Assembly: GCA_963737835.1 (NCBI GenBank)
Contig: CAVTUH010000001.1
Coordinates: 3,038,001-3,102,000, forward strand
Direction of reading: 5' to 3'
Source: Palsa-1248 sp963737835
Lineage (GTDB): Bacteria; Gemmatimonadota; Gemmatimonadetes; Gemmatimonadales; Gemmatimonadaceae
DNA length: 64,000 bases
Below, one piece after another: positions 31,100 through 42,528 of this stretch. Within the stretch, counting starts at the first letter, position 1. Each line of letters begins with the position of its first letter. Under the pieces are notes generated by a model. The model saw only the letters and a program-made list of their open reading frames with translations, was not told where the DNA came from and did not search any database. Made by a program: the position numbers and the translations under genes.

Positions 31100-31121
31100 C
31101 GAGCGGGCGAGTCGGCGGCAG

Positions 31122-31149
31122 TTGACACACCTTTCTGTCCGGTTAACTT
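31122..31149 (+). promoter_or_regulatory. Candidate fusA promoter
   Basis: TTGACA (31122-31127), 16-base spacer, then TAACTT (31144-31149, only 3 of 6 matches). If used, the fusA leader would be about 200 bases long. The -35 is perfect but the -10 is weak, so this is tentative. Confidence 0.4.
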
Positions 31150-31362
31150 CATCAGGCTGTAGCAGATCGACGACAATTTGACGTCGCAGTGGGCGTTCGC
31201 GCTCACCTGGCGACGCGCCGAGGGTCCCCAGCCGCGGTTGGAGTGCGGCTGCACCCGGCGATGGAGCGGATGGATACCAGCCCCGGTTAAGAAGGGGGTG
31301 CTCGGTCCACCCGCATTTTTGCTGAATAGAACGCCCCTTAGGGGGATTGAGAGAGTCGACAC

Positions 31363-33459
<2,097 letters not shown>

Positions 33460-33460
33460 C

Positions 33461-33556
33461 GTGGACGTTAGACGTTAGACGTTGGACGTTGGACGTTAGG
33501 CAAAAAGCCGACGGGGTCAGGGGTCAGGGGTCAGGGGTCAGGGTCAGGGGTCAGGG
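33461..33556 (+). repeat. Two tandem heptamer tracts between fusA and tuf copy 2
   Basis: First tract: GTGGACG, TTAGACG twice, TTGGACG twice (33461-33495). Second tract: GGGGTCA four times in perfect register (33513-33540), a six-base slip (GGGTCA), then GGGGTCA again. Two unrelated heptamers with the same period lie 17 bases apart. The tract begins one base after the fusA stop. Confidence 0.75.
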
Positions 33557-33589
33557 AAATGGCAACGGCAACCACTGACCGCAGGGAAT

Positions 33590-33667
33590 TCGGGATCGGC
33601 GGGTAGGGGCGACGCAATGCGTCGCCCGCCGTCGGGGTGACACATTAATTCGGGGTCGGGCGACGCC
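33590..33667 (+). promoter_or_regulatory. tuf leader with REP-like palindrome, copy 2
   Basis: Same 78-nt leader as before tuf copy 1, with one mismatch. GTAG precedes the palindrome (33607-33627), and a further GGGCGACGC lies immediately before the ATG. Identity with copy 1 starts at 33590 and runs through the gene to the stop, so leader and gene have been duplicated or converted together. Confidence 0.6.
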
Positions 33668-34861
<1,194 letters not shown>

Positions 34862-34866
34862 CGGCG

Positions 34867-34889
34867 GGTTTGGGGTCTGGGGTTTGGGG
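34867..34889 (+). repeat. Heptamer tract GGTTTGG/GGTCTGG after tuf copy 2
   Basis: GGTTTGG, GGTCTGG, GGTTTGG, then GG: three 7-nt units, six bases after the tuf stop. The rest of the gap to rpsJ (to 34997) shows only a possible degenerate inverted partner near 34900-34925. Confidence 0.55.
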
Positions 34890-34997
34890 AACGACATTTC
34901 GAACCGCAGACCCGTCACCCGAACGCAAAACGCAAGACGACAGCTCGAAAAGCGAAAGTGCTCAACCGCAATCCGTAACCCTTAACGCTGCTCTTAT

Positions 34998-35306
34998 ATG
35001 TCAGGTCGCATACGAATTCGTCTCAAGGCTTTCGATCACGCCGTCATCGACCAAGCGTCGGCGGACATCGTGCGCACGGCGGAGAAGACCGGCGCCCAGG
35101 TGTCGGGGCCGATTCCGCTGCCGACGAAGACGCAGCGCTGGACGGTGCTGCGTTCGCCACACGTCGACAAGAAGTCGCGTGAGCAGTTCGAGCTGAAAAC
35201 GCACAAGCGGGTGATCGACATCCTCGATTCACGCGCGCAGACGGTCGACGCATTGACGAAGCTGGATCTACCGGCTGGCGTCGATGTCGAGATCAAGGTC
35301 CAGTAG
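34998..35306 (+). CDS. rpsJ: 30S ribosomal protein S10
   Basis: S10 is a head protein of the 30S subunit and, as NusE, a partner of NusB and NusG in antitermination. The 102-residue product has IRIRLKAFDHAVID and PLPTKTQRWTVLRSPHVDKKSREQFE, the family signature. First gene of the S10 cluster; rplC follows two bases after its stop. Confidence 0.97.
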   Translation: MSGRIRIRLKAFDHAVIDQASADIVRTAEKTGAQVSGPIPLPTKTQRWTVLRSPHVDKKSREQFELKTHKRVIDILDSRAQTVDALTKLDLPAGVDVEIKVQ

Positions 35307-35308
35307 CC

Positions 35309-35992
35309 ATGATCGGCATCATTGGCAAGAAGGTCGGCATGACGCAGATCTTCGACGCGCAGGGGCAGCAGATCCCGTGCACGGTGGTCGAGGCGCGGCC
35401 GAATCCGGTGCTCATGGTCCGGGAGAAGGCGACGGCGGGCATGGCGCAGATCCAGCTGGGCTACGGCGAGCAGCGCACGCGACGCGACAGCGCCAAGGGC
35501 GAGCGAACGCCTCGTGGCCGCCGTGCGACGCGCGCGGCCGTGGGCCACGCTGCCAAGGCGGGACTCAAGGTGCCGCCGCGCGTGCTGCGCAGTGTGCGCC
35601 TCGACGACGGGCCAGGCCGCAACCCCGAAATTCCCACCTACAAGGTGGGCGATCACGTGGATGTGGGCGTCTTTGCCGTGGGCGATGCCGTGAAGGTGAC
35701 CGGCACGTCGAAGGGTCGCGGGTTCCAGGGCGTGGTGAAGCGCCACAGCTTCGGCGGCGGTCCGAATACGCACGGCAACACGAAGCACCGCCGGCCGGGC
35801 TCGATCGGGCCCGGCACGGACCCGTCGCGCATCATCAAGGGGAAGCGCATGCCGGGGCACTACGGCGCGGAGCAACACACGCAGACGCATCTGCGCATCG
35901 AGCGCGTCGATCCCGAGCGTCACCTCCTCTACATCCGCGGTGCGGTCGCCGGTCCCAAGAACGGGATCGTCGTCATCCGCAAGCAGGGTTGA
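35309..35992 (+). CDS. rplC: 50S ribosomal protein L3
   Basis: L3 helps nucleate 50S assembly and reaches toward the peptidyl transferase centre. The 227-residue product starts MIGIIGKKVGMTQIF and has the signature GRGFQGVVKRHSFGGG around residues 133-148, then SIGPGTDPSRIIKGKRMPGH. Slightly longer than E. coli L3 (209). rplD begins 10 bases later. Confidence 0.97.
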   Translation: MIGIIGKKVGMTQIFDAQGQQIPCTVVEARPNPVLMVREKATAGMAQIQLGYGEQRTRRDSAKGERTPRGRRATRAAVGHAAKAGLKVPPRVLRSVRLDDGPGRNPEIPTYKVGDHVDVGVFAVGDAVKVTGTSKGRGFQGVVKRHSFGGGPNTHGNTKHRRPGSIGPGTDPSRIIKGKRMPGHYGAEQHTQTHLRIERVDPERHLLYIRGAVAGPKNGIVVIRKQG

Positions 35993-36002
35993 GGAGGAGC
36001 CA

Positions 36003-36887
36003 GTGACGCAGCAACATGCGGCGATGACGCCCACGACGTTCGACGCGGAGACGTACTCAGTACACGGCACGCCGCGTCCGGCCGTGCGGCTGCCCGAAGC
36101 GCTGTTCGACGGCACGGTCAACATGCCGGTGATGCATCAGGCGGTCAAAGCGTTTCTCGCCAACCAGCGGCAGGGAAACGCGGCGACCAAGATTCGCAAG
36201 TACGTGACCGGCGGAAACCAGAAGCCGTGGAAGCAGAAGGGGACGGGTCGCGCCCGACAGGGGTCGATCCGGGCGCCCCACTGGGTCGGCGGCGGCACGG
36301 TCTTCGGCCCGATTCCGCGCAGCTATGCGCAGTACGTGCCGCGCCAGGTGCGTGCGCTCGCGCGCAAGAGCGCGTTCAATGCGCGCGCGCAGGATGGCGC
36401 GGTCAAAGTCATCGACGCGTTTCGCTACGACGCGCCGAGCACACGGCGGCTCGAGCAGCTGCTGACGACGCTGGGGGTGGCCGACCGGAAAGTGCTCATC
36501 CTCACAGACGGGGCACAGCCGGCCGTGTACTTGAGCGGACGGAACCTGCCGACGACGCACGTGATGCCGTATGCCGACGTGTCGACCTATCACATCCTGT
36601 GGTCGGATGTGATCCTCGTCGAGTCGGCCGCGCTCGGCCATGCGCTCGAGCCGTTGGCCGAGAGCGCGCCAGCGGAGTCGGGTCGTGCCACGCGGAGCCG
36701 TCCTGCTCGCGCCAAGCGGGGGGCCGCGGCCGAGGGCACGCACACACGCGCGGCGACGAAGCGTGGTGCAGCGAAGTCGCGGGGAGCGACCAAGGCACAC
36801 AAGGCGGCCAGCAAGTCGGCGGGTACGCGCGCCGCGAAGCCGAACGCCGCCAAGAAGTCATCCGCGAAGAAGAAGAAGGGGAGATAG
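36003..36887 (+). CDS. rplD: 50S ribosomal protein L4 with a long Lys/Ala-rich C-terminal tail
   Basis: L4 lines the exit tunnel and in some bacteria regulates the S10 operon. Residues 1 to about 219 are a normal L4, with KYVTGGNQKPWKQKGTGRAR and the HVMPYADVSTYHIL C-terminal fold. Residues ~220-294 are an added tail rich in Lys, Ala, Arg, Ser and Thr, resembling a histone H1-like tail. Family length is usually 200-215. GTG 36003 is preceded by GAGGAGG; an upstream start at 35940 inside rplC is unlikely. Confidence 0.95.
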   Translation: MTQQHAAMTPTTFDAETYSVHGTPRPAVRLPEALFDGTVNMPVMHQAVKAFLANQRQGNAATKIRKYVTGGNQKPWKQKGTGRARQGSIRAPHWVGGGTVFGPIPRSYAQYVPRQVRALARKSAFNARAQDGAVKVIDAFRYDAPSTRRLEQLLTTLGVADRKVLILTDGAQPAVYLSGRNLPTTHVMPYADVSTYHILWSDVILVESAALGHALEPLAESAPAESGRATRSRPARAKRGAAAEGTHTRAATKRGAAKSRGATKAHKAASKSAGTRAAKPNAAKKSSAKKKKGR

Positions 36888-36890
36888 CCG

Positions 36891-37178
36891 ATGTCCACAC
36901 TGCACCGGACGATCATCCGTCCCGTCATGACGGAGAAGACCTCCGCCCGGTACCACGAGCGGGGGGAGTACACGTTCGAGGTGGCACCGGATGCCAACAA
37001 GGCGGCCATTCGGCAGGCGATCGAACGACTGTTCGGCGTGAAAGTCACCGGTGTCTGGACGGCGAACGTGCGCGGCAAGGCGCGACGGGTCGCGAAGACA
37101 GCCGGCCACCGACCGAATTGGAAGAAGGCGATCGTGCAGCTGCGCAGCGGCGATACGATCGACGTCTTCGAAGGTTGA
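36891..37178 (+). CDS. rplW: 50S ribosomal protein L23
   Basis: L23 sits at the tunnel exit and binds trigger factor and SRP. The 95-residue product has RTIIRPVMTEKTSARY and the loop VTGVWTANVRGKARRVAKT. Length is normal. rplB starts 12 bases downstream. Confidence 0.97.
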   Translation: MSTLHRTIIRPVMTEKTSARYHERGEYTFEVAPDANKAAIRQAIERLFGVKVTGVWTANVRGKARRVAKTAGHRPNWKKAIVQLRSGDTIDVFEG

Positions 37179-37190
37179 CAGGAGCCCGGA

Positions 37191-38021
37191 ATGCCTATTC
37201 GTCAGTTCAAGCCGGTTACGAAGAGTTCGCGATTCCGCTCGGTCTCAGACTTTGCCGAGATCACGCGCACGACGCCCGAGAAGTCGTTGCTGGAGCCGCT
37301 CAAGAAGTCGGGTGGCCGCGACAATCATGGCCACATCGCCATGCGACGTCGCGGCGGTGGCCACAAGCGTCAGTATCGCATCATCGATTTTCGCCGCAAC
37401 AAGTTCACGGTTTCGGCGACGGTGCGGGAGATCGAGTACGACCCCAATCGGTCGGCGCGCATCGCGCTCGTCGAGTATGCGGACGGCGAGAAGCGCTACA
37501 TCCTCCATCCGCGCGGTCTGGCGGTCGGTGACACGATCGTGTCGGGTCCGGGGTCCGATGTCCGCACCGGCAACGCGTTGCCGCTGCGGGAGATTCCGCT
37601 TGGCACCGAGGTGCACAACGTGGAGCTCAAGGCGGGCAAGGGCGGCCAGCTCGCGCGCTCCGCGGGTGCGGGGGTCGAGGTCGTCGCGAAGGAAGGCGAG
37701 TACGTGACGCTGCGCCTGCGCTCCACCGAGATGCGCATGGTGCACGGTGCCTGCCTGGCGACGATCGGCACGGTGGGCAACGCCGAGCACGAGTTGTTGT
37801 CCTGGGGCAAGGCGGGCAAGACGCGCTGGATGGGGCGCCGGCCCAAGGTGCGCGGCGAGGTCATGAACCCGGTGGACCATCCGCACGGCGGACGGACGCG
37901 GGGTGGCCGCAACGTCGTCAGCCCGTGGGGCAAGAAAGAAGGCGTGAAGACGCGCAACACGAAGAAGCCGTCCCAACGGTTGATCGTGCGCGGTCGGAAG
38001 CGCGGGAAGGCAACACAGTGA
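37191..38021 (+). CDS. rplB: 50S ribosomal protein L2
   Basis: L2 supports the peptidyl transferase centre. The 276-residue product is full length, with GRDNHGHIAMRRRGGGHKR early and MNPVDHPHGG containing the conserved His near residue 231. It ends in a basic tail (RGRKRGKATQ). A hairpin/heptamer element starts on the last base of its stop codon. Confidence 0.98.
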   Translation: MPIRQFKPVTKSSRFRSVSDFAEITRTTPEKSLLEPLKKSGGRDNHGHIAMRRRGGGHKRQYRIIDFRRNKFTVSATVREIEYDPNRSARIALVEYADGEKRYILHPRGLAVGDTIVSGPGSDVRTGNALPLREIPLGTEVHNVELKAGKGGQLARSAGAGVEVVAKEGEYVTLRLRSTEMRMVHGACLATIGTVGNAEHELLSWGKAGKTRWMGRRPKVRGEVMNPVDHPHGGRTRGGRNVVSPWGKKEGVKTRNTKKPSQRLIVRGRKRGKATQ

Positions 38022-38075
38022 CGCGCGCTGACGCGCGCGTAGAAAGGAGAAAGGTGAAAGGAGAAAGGAGACGAA
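38021..38075 (+). repeat. GC-hairpin plus AGAAAGG heptamers between rplB and rpsS
   Basis: Head ACGCGCG with CGCGCGT (38021-38040), then AGAAAGG, AGAAAGG, TGAAAGG, AGAAAGG, AGACGAA (38041-38075) in perfect 7-nt register. It starts on the final base of the rplB stop. Confidence 0.75.
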
Positions 38076-38142
38076 CGGCGAGGTTGGGGATCAGGCGAAC
38101 AAGCGCACCGCGGGTTTCACCGTCACTATCCGGTTTGGTCAT

Positions 38143-38535
38143 ATGGCGAGAAGCTTAAAGAAAGGTCCGTATATCCACGACAGCTTGATCAAGAAGGTTG
38201 CGGCCATGAACAGCCGCAACGAGAAGCGCGTGATCAAGACGTGGTCGCGAGCGAGCACGGTCACGCCGGACTTCGTGGGGCACACGTTTGCCGTGCACAA
38301 CGGGAACAAGTTCATTCCCGTGTACATCACGGAGAACATGGTGGGTCACAAGCTGGGCGAGTTTTCGCCGACCCGCCTGTTCCGCGGCCACACGGGTGCC
38401 AAGGCGGTCGACAAGAAGGTCAGCGGCGTCCCCACTGGTCCGGGTGCGCCGGCGGCGGCCACGCCGGGATCGGCGCTGCCGGCGAGTGGTGGCCCTGGCG
38501 GCGGCGCACCGCCGCGACAGCCGGGCGGGAGATAA
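38143..38535 (+). CDS. rpsS: 30S ribosomal protein S19 with Pro/Gly/Ala-rich C-terminal tail
   Basis: S19 is in the 30S head. Residues 1-92 match the normal protein: MARSLKKGPYIHDSL, KTWSRASTVTPDFVGHTFAVHNG and GEFSPTRLFRGHTGAK. Residues 93-130 are an extra tail rich in Pro, Gly and Ala that ordinary S19 lacks. The rplV ATG comes three bases after the stop. Confidence 0.96.
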   Translation: MARSLKKGPYIHDSLIKKVAAMNSRNEKRVIKTWSRASTVTPDFVGHTFAVHNGNKFIPVYITENMVGHKLGEFSPTRLFRGHTGAKAVDKKVSGVPTGPGAPAAATPGSALPASGGPGGGAPPRQPGGR

Positions 38536-38538
38536 GCC

Positions 38539-39027
38539 ATGACGGATGTCCGTGCGCTCCAGCGCACCGCGCGCCAATCGCCGTACAAGATGCGGCTCGT
38601 GGTCGATCAGATCCGCGGGAAGGGGGTGAACGAGGCCCTCGCCCTGCTGCAATTCTCGAAAAAGCATGCTGCGCGCGAGATCGCGAAGGTGCTGCAGTCG
38701 GCCGTTGCGAACGCCGAGTACAAAGGTCGCGAGGCGAACGAGCCGGTCGACGTCGACCAGCTCTACGTAAAGCATGCAGTGATCAACGAAGGGCCGAAGC
38801 TCAAGCGGTTCATGCCGGCCGCGATGGGGCGCGCGACGCCGATCCAGAAGCGCACGAGCCACGTGGAGATCGTGGTGGCGCCGCGCGTGGTGCGGGAGCC
38901 CGTCGCGCCCGCAGCGCGCGGCGCAGCGGCGGCCGAGAAGGCGCCTGGCGAAAAGGCCGGCCGGCATCGCGCGGCGACCAAACGGAGCACGACCACTCGA
39001 TCGCGTTCGCCCAAGCGGGGGCAATAG
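38539..39027 (+). CDS. rplV: 50S ribosomal protein L22 with basic C-terminal tail
   Basis: L22 lines the exit tunnel. Residues 1 to ~113 are a normal L22 (KMRLVVDQIRGK, FMPAAMGRATPIQKRTSHVEIVV); the beta-hairpin tip faces the tunnel. Residues ~114-162 are an added tail rich in Ala, Arg, Lys, Ser and Thr. Family length is usually about 110. rpsC follows four bases later. Confidence 0.96.
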   Translation: MTDVRALQRTARQSPYKMRLVVDQIRGKGVNEALALLQFSKKHAAREIAKVLQSAVANAEYKGREANEPVDVDQLYVKHAVINEGPKLKRFMPAAMGRATPIQKRTSHVEIVVAPRVVREPVAPAARGAAAAEKAPGEKAGRHRAATKRSTTTRSRSPKRGQ

Positions 39028-39031
39028 GACC

Positions 39032-39691
39032 ATGGGACAGAAGACAAATCCAATCGGGTTTCGACTTGGCGTCTCCAAGCAGTGGCGCTCGCGGTGGTAC
39101 GCCAACCGCGACTTCCCGCAACTCCTCAAGGAAGACGAGTTGCTGCGGAAGTATCTCAAGGCGCGCGTTGGCCACGCGGCCATCGCGGACATTCACATCG
39201 AGCGCAAGCCGGGGAAGGTGGTCGTCACGATCCACACTGGCCGGCCCGGCGTGGTGATCGGGAAGAAGGGTGCGGAGGTCGACAAGTTGCGCGACGAGCT
39301 GACGCAGCTCGTCGGCAAGGAGGTCGGCATCAATGTCGAGGAGATCAAGCGTCCCGAGCTCGACGCGCAGTTGGTCGCCGACAACGTCGCGAACCAGCTG
39401 GCGCAGCGCATCTCGTTTCGCCGGGCGATGAAGCGCGCGGTGCAGAGCGCGATGCGGATGGGGGCGCAGGGGATCAAGATCAAGTGCGGCGGACGACTCG
39501 GCGGTGCTGAGATCGCGCGTGTCGAGGGCTACCACGAGGGTCGGGTGCCGCTGCACACGTTGCGGGCCGACATTGACTACGCGACGTCGACGGCCAAGAC
39601 CACGTTCGGCACGATCGGCGTGAAAGTTTGGATCTTCAAGGGTGAGATCGTCGAGGATCGGCGAGGGAAAACGTACTCGACCGGCGCCTGA
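39032..39691 (+). CDS. rpsC: 30S ribosomal protein S3
   Basis: S3 forms part of the mRNA entry tunnel with helicase activity. The 219-residue product has MGQKTNPIGFRLG, a KH domain with GVVIGKKGAEVDKLR near residues 70-84, and the C-terminal GVKVWIFKGEI. Normal length. A heptamer element follows immediately. Confidence 0.97.
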   Translation: MGQKTNPIGFRLGVSKQWRSRWYANRDFPQLLKEDELLRKYLKARVGHAAIADIHIERKPGKVVVTIHTGRPGVVIGKKGAEVDKLRDELTQLVGKEVGINVEEIKRPELDAQLVADNVANQLAQRISFRRAMKRAVQSAMRMGAQGIKIKCGGRLGGAEIARVEGYHEGRVPLHTLRADIDYATSTAKTTFGTIGVKVWIFKGEIVEDRRGKTYSTGA

Positions 39692-39694
39692 CGG

Positions 39695-39736
39695 CGGCCG
39701 GAGAGAGGAGAGAGGAGAAAGGAGAAAGGAGACGAA
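39695..39736 (+). repeat. Heptamer element after rpsC
   Basis: A short GC head (GGCGGCCG) leads into AGAGAGG twice, AGAAAGG twice and AGACGAA (39702-39736), all in 7-nt register. The head is less palindromic than in the other copies. Confidence 0.65.
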
Positions 39737-39756
39737 CGGTAGGGATGGGCTGGTAG

Positions 39757-39777
39757 GGGCGACGCAATGCGTCGCCC
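39757..39777 (+). repeat. REP-like palindrome upstream of rplP
   Basis: GTAG then arms GGGCGACGCA and TGCGTCGCCC around an A. It lies 54 bases before the rplP start. A partial match, GGGCGATG (39820-39827), lies just before the ATG at 39832, echoing the tuf leader arrangement in weaker form. Confidence 0.7.
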
Positions 39778-39831
39778 GCTGTGGGGAGACCGAAGGCGCG
39801 ATATGTACGGGTGCAACGAGGGCGATGAGGC

Positions 39832-40257
39832 ATGTTAAGTCCAAAGCGGGTCAAATACCGGAAGATGTTCAAAGGGCGCACGCGGGGGCTGGCGACGCGG
39901 GGGAACACCGTGGTCAGCGGTCACTACGGCCTCCAGGCGGTCGAGCCCGGGTGGGTGTCCAACCGGCAGATCGAGGCGGCGCGTGTCGCGCTCACGCGGC
40001 ACATCAAGCGTGGCGGCAAGGTCTGGATTCGCATCTTCCCTGACAAACCGATCACGAAGAAGCCGGCCGAGACGCGCATGGGGAAAGGCAAGGGCTCGCC
40101 CGAAGGATGGGTAGCCGTCGTCAAGCCCGGCCGGGTGATGTTTGAGCTCGAGGGTGTGACGCCCGATCAGGCGGTGAAGGCGATGGCGCTCGCGGCGGCG
40201 AAGATCAGCGTCAAGAGCCGTTTCATCGCGCGCGAGGAGGTACACACCGATGCCTAA
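39832..40257 (+). CDS. rplP: 50S ribosomal protein L16
   Basis: L16 contacts tRNA at the A site. The 141-residue product begins MLSPKRVKYRKMFKGRTRG and contains PVTKKPAETRMGKGKG-type sequence (PITKKPAETRMGKGKGSPE), the family signature. GATGAGG precedes the ATG. The stop overlaps the rpmC start by eight bases. Confidence 0.97.
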   Translation: MLSPKRVKYRKMFKGRTRGLATRGNTVVSGHYGLQAVEPGWVSNRQIEAARVALTRHIKRGGKVWIRIFPDKPITKKPAETRMGKGKGSPEGWVAVVKPGRVMFELEGVTPDQAVKAMALAAAKISVKSRFIAREEVHTDA

Positions 40258-40480
40258 GGGTCTCACGGCATCCGAGATCCGCGAGTGGACGGATGTCGAC
40301 ATCCGTGCTCGGGTGACGGAGCTGGAGGAGGAGCGATTCCGACTGCGCTTCCGGTCTGCGACCGAGGCGCTCGAGGAAGCGTTGCGTCTGCGTTGGTTGC
40401 GCCGCGACATTGCGCGGCTCAAGACCGTGTTGCGTGAACGTGAACGGGGCGTCGCGATGCCCCGCGGTGAGGACACATGA
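40250..40480 (+). CDS. rpmC: 50S ribosomal protein L29
   Basis: L29 is a small helical hairpin protein at the tunnel exit. The 76-residue product has EIREWTDVDIRARVTELEEERFRLRF and LRRDIARLKTVLRERE, the family pattern. It overlaps rplP (8 bases) and rpsQ (4 bases, ATGA). Confidence 0.95.
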   Translation: MPKGLTASEIREWTDVDIRARVTELEEERFRLRFRSATEALEEALRLRWLRRDIARLKTVLRERERGVAMPRGEDT

Positions 40481-40806
40481 TGGGAATGCCATACGGAGCG
40501 CCTGCGGGCGCGGGCCGGTCTCCAGATACGAACTCCGGCGGTGCGGCGGGACACGCGCGGCGCAGCCGCAAGTCGCGTGTCGGCACGGTCGTCAGCGACA
40601 AGATGCAGAAGACCGTCGTCGTGGCGATCGAGCGTCGAGTGGCGCATCCCGTGTACGGCAAGATGATCACGCGAACCACTCACCTGAAGGCGCACGACGA
40701 GCAGAACGCGTCGAAGGCGGGGGATACGGTGCGCATCGTCGAGACCCGCCCGCTGTCGAAGGACAAGCGGTGGCGCGTGGTCGAGATTCTCGAACGGGCC
40801 CGCTGA
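40477..40806 (+). CDS. rpsQ: 30S ribosomal protein S17
   Basis: S17 binds 16S rRNA early in assembly. The core (from about residue 29: RRSRKSRVGTVVSDKMQKTV, through RPLSKDKRWRVVEILERAR) is typical. The first ~28 residues, Gly/Ala/Pro-rich, are an extension; ATGs at 40477 and 40480 are both in frame. 109 residues against the usual 80-90. Confidence 0.95.
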   Translation: MMGMPYGAPAGAGRSPDTNSGGAAGHARRSRKSRVGTVVSDKMQKTVVVAIERRVAHPVYGKMITRTTHLKAHDEQNASKAGDTVRIVETRPLSKDKRWRVVEILERAR

Positions 40807-40831
40807 GCACCGCGGACGAGGGAACCCAGCG

Positions 40832-41200
40832 ATGATTCAGCAGGAGTCGATGGTCAAGGTGGCGGACAACTCGGGTGCCAAGACGGCGCTCGTGATCCGC
40901 GTGCTTGGCGGCACGAGGCGACGGTACGCCGGGTTGGGCGATACCGTGATCGTGGCGGTCAAGAACGCGCTGCCCAACGGGACCGTGAAGAAGTCCGATG
41001 TCGCGCGCGCGGTCGTCGTGCGGACGGCGAAGGAAACCCGGCGGAAGGACGGCAGCTATATCCGGTTCGACGAGAACGCCGTGGTGATCATCAACGAAGC
41101 GGGCGAGCCGCGGGCCACCCGTATCTTCGGGCCCGTTGCGCGTGAGCTTCGCGAGAAGAAGTACATGAAGATCGTGTCTTTGGCACCCGAGGTGTTGTAG
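40832..41200 (+). CDS. rplN: 50S ribosomal protein L14
   Basis: L14 contacts 16S rRNA at an inter-subunit bridge. The 122-residue product has MIQQESMVKVADNSGAKTAL and DENAVVIINEAGEPRATRIFGPVARELREKKYMKI, the family signature. Length is normal. rplX starts two bases after the stop. Confidence 0.98.
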   Translation: MIQQESMVKVADNSGAKTALVIRVLGGTRRRYAGLGDTVIVAVKNALPNGTVKKSDVARAVVVRTAKETRRKDGSYIRFDENAVVIINEAGEPRATRIFGPVARELREKKYMKIVSLAPEVL

Positions 41201-41202
41201 CC

Positions 41203-41607
41203 ATGCGTGTGCTCAAGTATCGCCGCACGGCAGGACGCCGGCCGGGCTTGCGCCATGCCGTGAACCGCCGGCGCGTGCACGTGCACGTCGTGGTGGGTGA
41301 CACCGTGCGCGTCATGCGCGGCGACGACAAGGGCAAGGAAGGCAAGATCCTGCGGGTGTTCCCCAAGACTGGGCGTGTGACCGTCGACGGCGTGAACATC
41401 GTGAAGCGGCACCGGAAGGCACGCCGGCCCGAGGAGCGGAGTGGGATCATGGAGCATCCGGCGCCGATCCACGCGTCGAACGTGATGCTGCTCGATCCGC
41501 AGTCGGGGAATCCGACGCGAACCCGCATTCGCGTGGATGACGACGGCACGAAGGAGCGGCTCGCGGTCAAGAGTGGCGAGCCGGTGCCGAGGCCGGTGAG
41601 GAAGTAA
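41203..41607 (+). CDS. rplX: 50S ribosomal protein L24
   Basis: L24 initiates 50S assembly. The KOW motif is visible as VVVGDTVRVMRGDDKGKEGKI, followed by VDGVNIVKRHRKARRPEERSGI and the H-PAPIHASNVMLLDP segment. The N-terminal ~25 residues are a basic extension; 134 residues against about 105. Confidence 0.95.
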   Translation: MRVLKYRRTAGRRPGLRHAVNRRRVHVHVVVGDTVRVMRGDDKGKEGKILRVFPKTGRVTVDGVNIVKRHRKARRPEERSGIMEHPAPIHASNVMLLDPQSGNPTRTRIRVDDDGTKERLAVKSGEPVPRPVRK

Positions 41608-41619
41608 ACGGCGGGCGGC

Positions 41620-41672
41620 GGGCGCTGGTGCGCCCGAGAACGTAGAAGTGCAGAAAGTAGAAAGTAGACAAC
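41620..41672 (+). repeat. GC-hairpin plus AGAAAGT heptamer element after rplX
   Basis: Head GGGCGC-TGGT-GCGCCC (41620-41635), then AGAACGT, AGAAGTGC, AGAAAGT, AGAAAGT, AGACAAC (41637-41672). It lies in the gap between rplX and the predicted rplE start. Confidence 0.75.
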
Positions 41673-41729
41673 TGCAGTGGATCAACGACGGGCGGCCGAC
41701 ACGTCGCCCCTAGAGAAGGCTGGAAGACG

Positions 41730-42493
41730 ATGGCTGACGAAAAAGCGAAGAGTGAGAAGACTGAGAAGAAGGGCGGGAAGGGTGGTACCCCTGGTGGCGG
41801 CGGGAGTCGTCGCGGCCGGGAAGCTGCCGCCTGCGGCGGCCAAGGGTCCGCATGCCGGTGCTGGCCGTCCGGTCCCGCCCCCGCGCCTGCGCGAGCACCT
41901 ATCAGCGCACGGTCAAGCCGAAGCTGATGACGCAGTTGGGGTTCACCAACGTGCATCAGGCTCCGACGTTGACCAAGATCGTGGTGAACGTGGGGGTTGG
42001 CGAGGCGATCAAGCAGCCGAAGGTCCTCGACAAGGTCGTCGAGGAGCTTGCGGTCATCACCGGGCAGCGGCCGGTGCGGAAGCGCGCGAAGAAGTCGATC
42101 GCCAACTTTGGCCTGCGGCAGGGTCAGGAGATCGGCGCCGCGGTGACGTTGCGGGGTGCGCGGATGTGGGAGTTCCTCGATCGCTTCATCACCGTGGCGA
42201 TTCCCCGGATCCGCGACTTCCGTGGGCTGTCGACCCGCTCGTTCGATGGCCGCGGGAACTACTCGCTCGGGCTCAAGGAGCAGTTGATCTTTCCCGAGAT
42301 CAACTACGACATGGTCGACCAGGTCCACGGACTCGACGTGACGTTCGTGACGACTGCCACGCGCGACGATCATGCGCTCGCGCTGCTGCGCGAGCTGGGG
42401 ATGCCGTTCCGCGATGCGGACAGCGGTGGGCGCGGGCGCGATCGCGGCGCGGCGCCTGGCGTTGGCGCCGCGGCTGCGGTTGCACGGAAGTGA
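41730..42493 (+). CDS. rplE: 50S ribosomal protein L5, apparent double frameshift near the 5' end
   Basis: L5 binds 5S rRNA. The core from VKPKLMTQLGFTNV to ELGMPFRD is a normal L5, including LRGARMWEFLDRFITVAIPRIRDFRGL. The natural start MADEKAKSEKTEKK is at 41730, in another frame. Removing one G from GGG at 41818-41820 and one C at 41898-41899 joins it through PPPRLREH to YQRTVKPKLM, giving 253 residues with a Lys/Gly/Pro-rich N-terminal extension. As written, translation could start only at a poor internal ATG (41852). Either a sequencing error or a true frameshift. Confidence 0.85.
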
Positions 42494-42528
42494 CGACCAG
42501 AGACTGATTCCTCTACGACGAGACTGCG

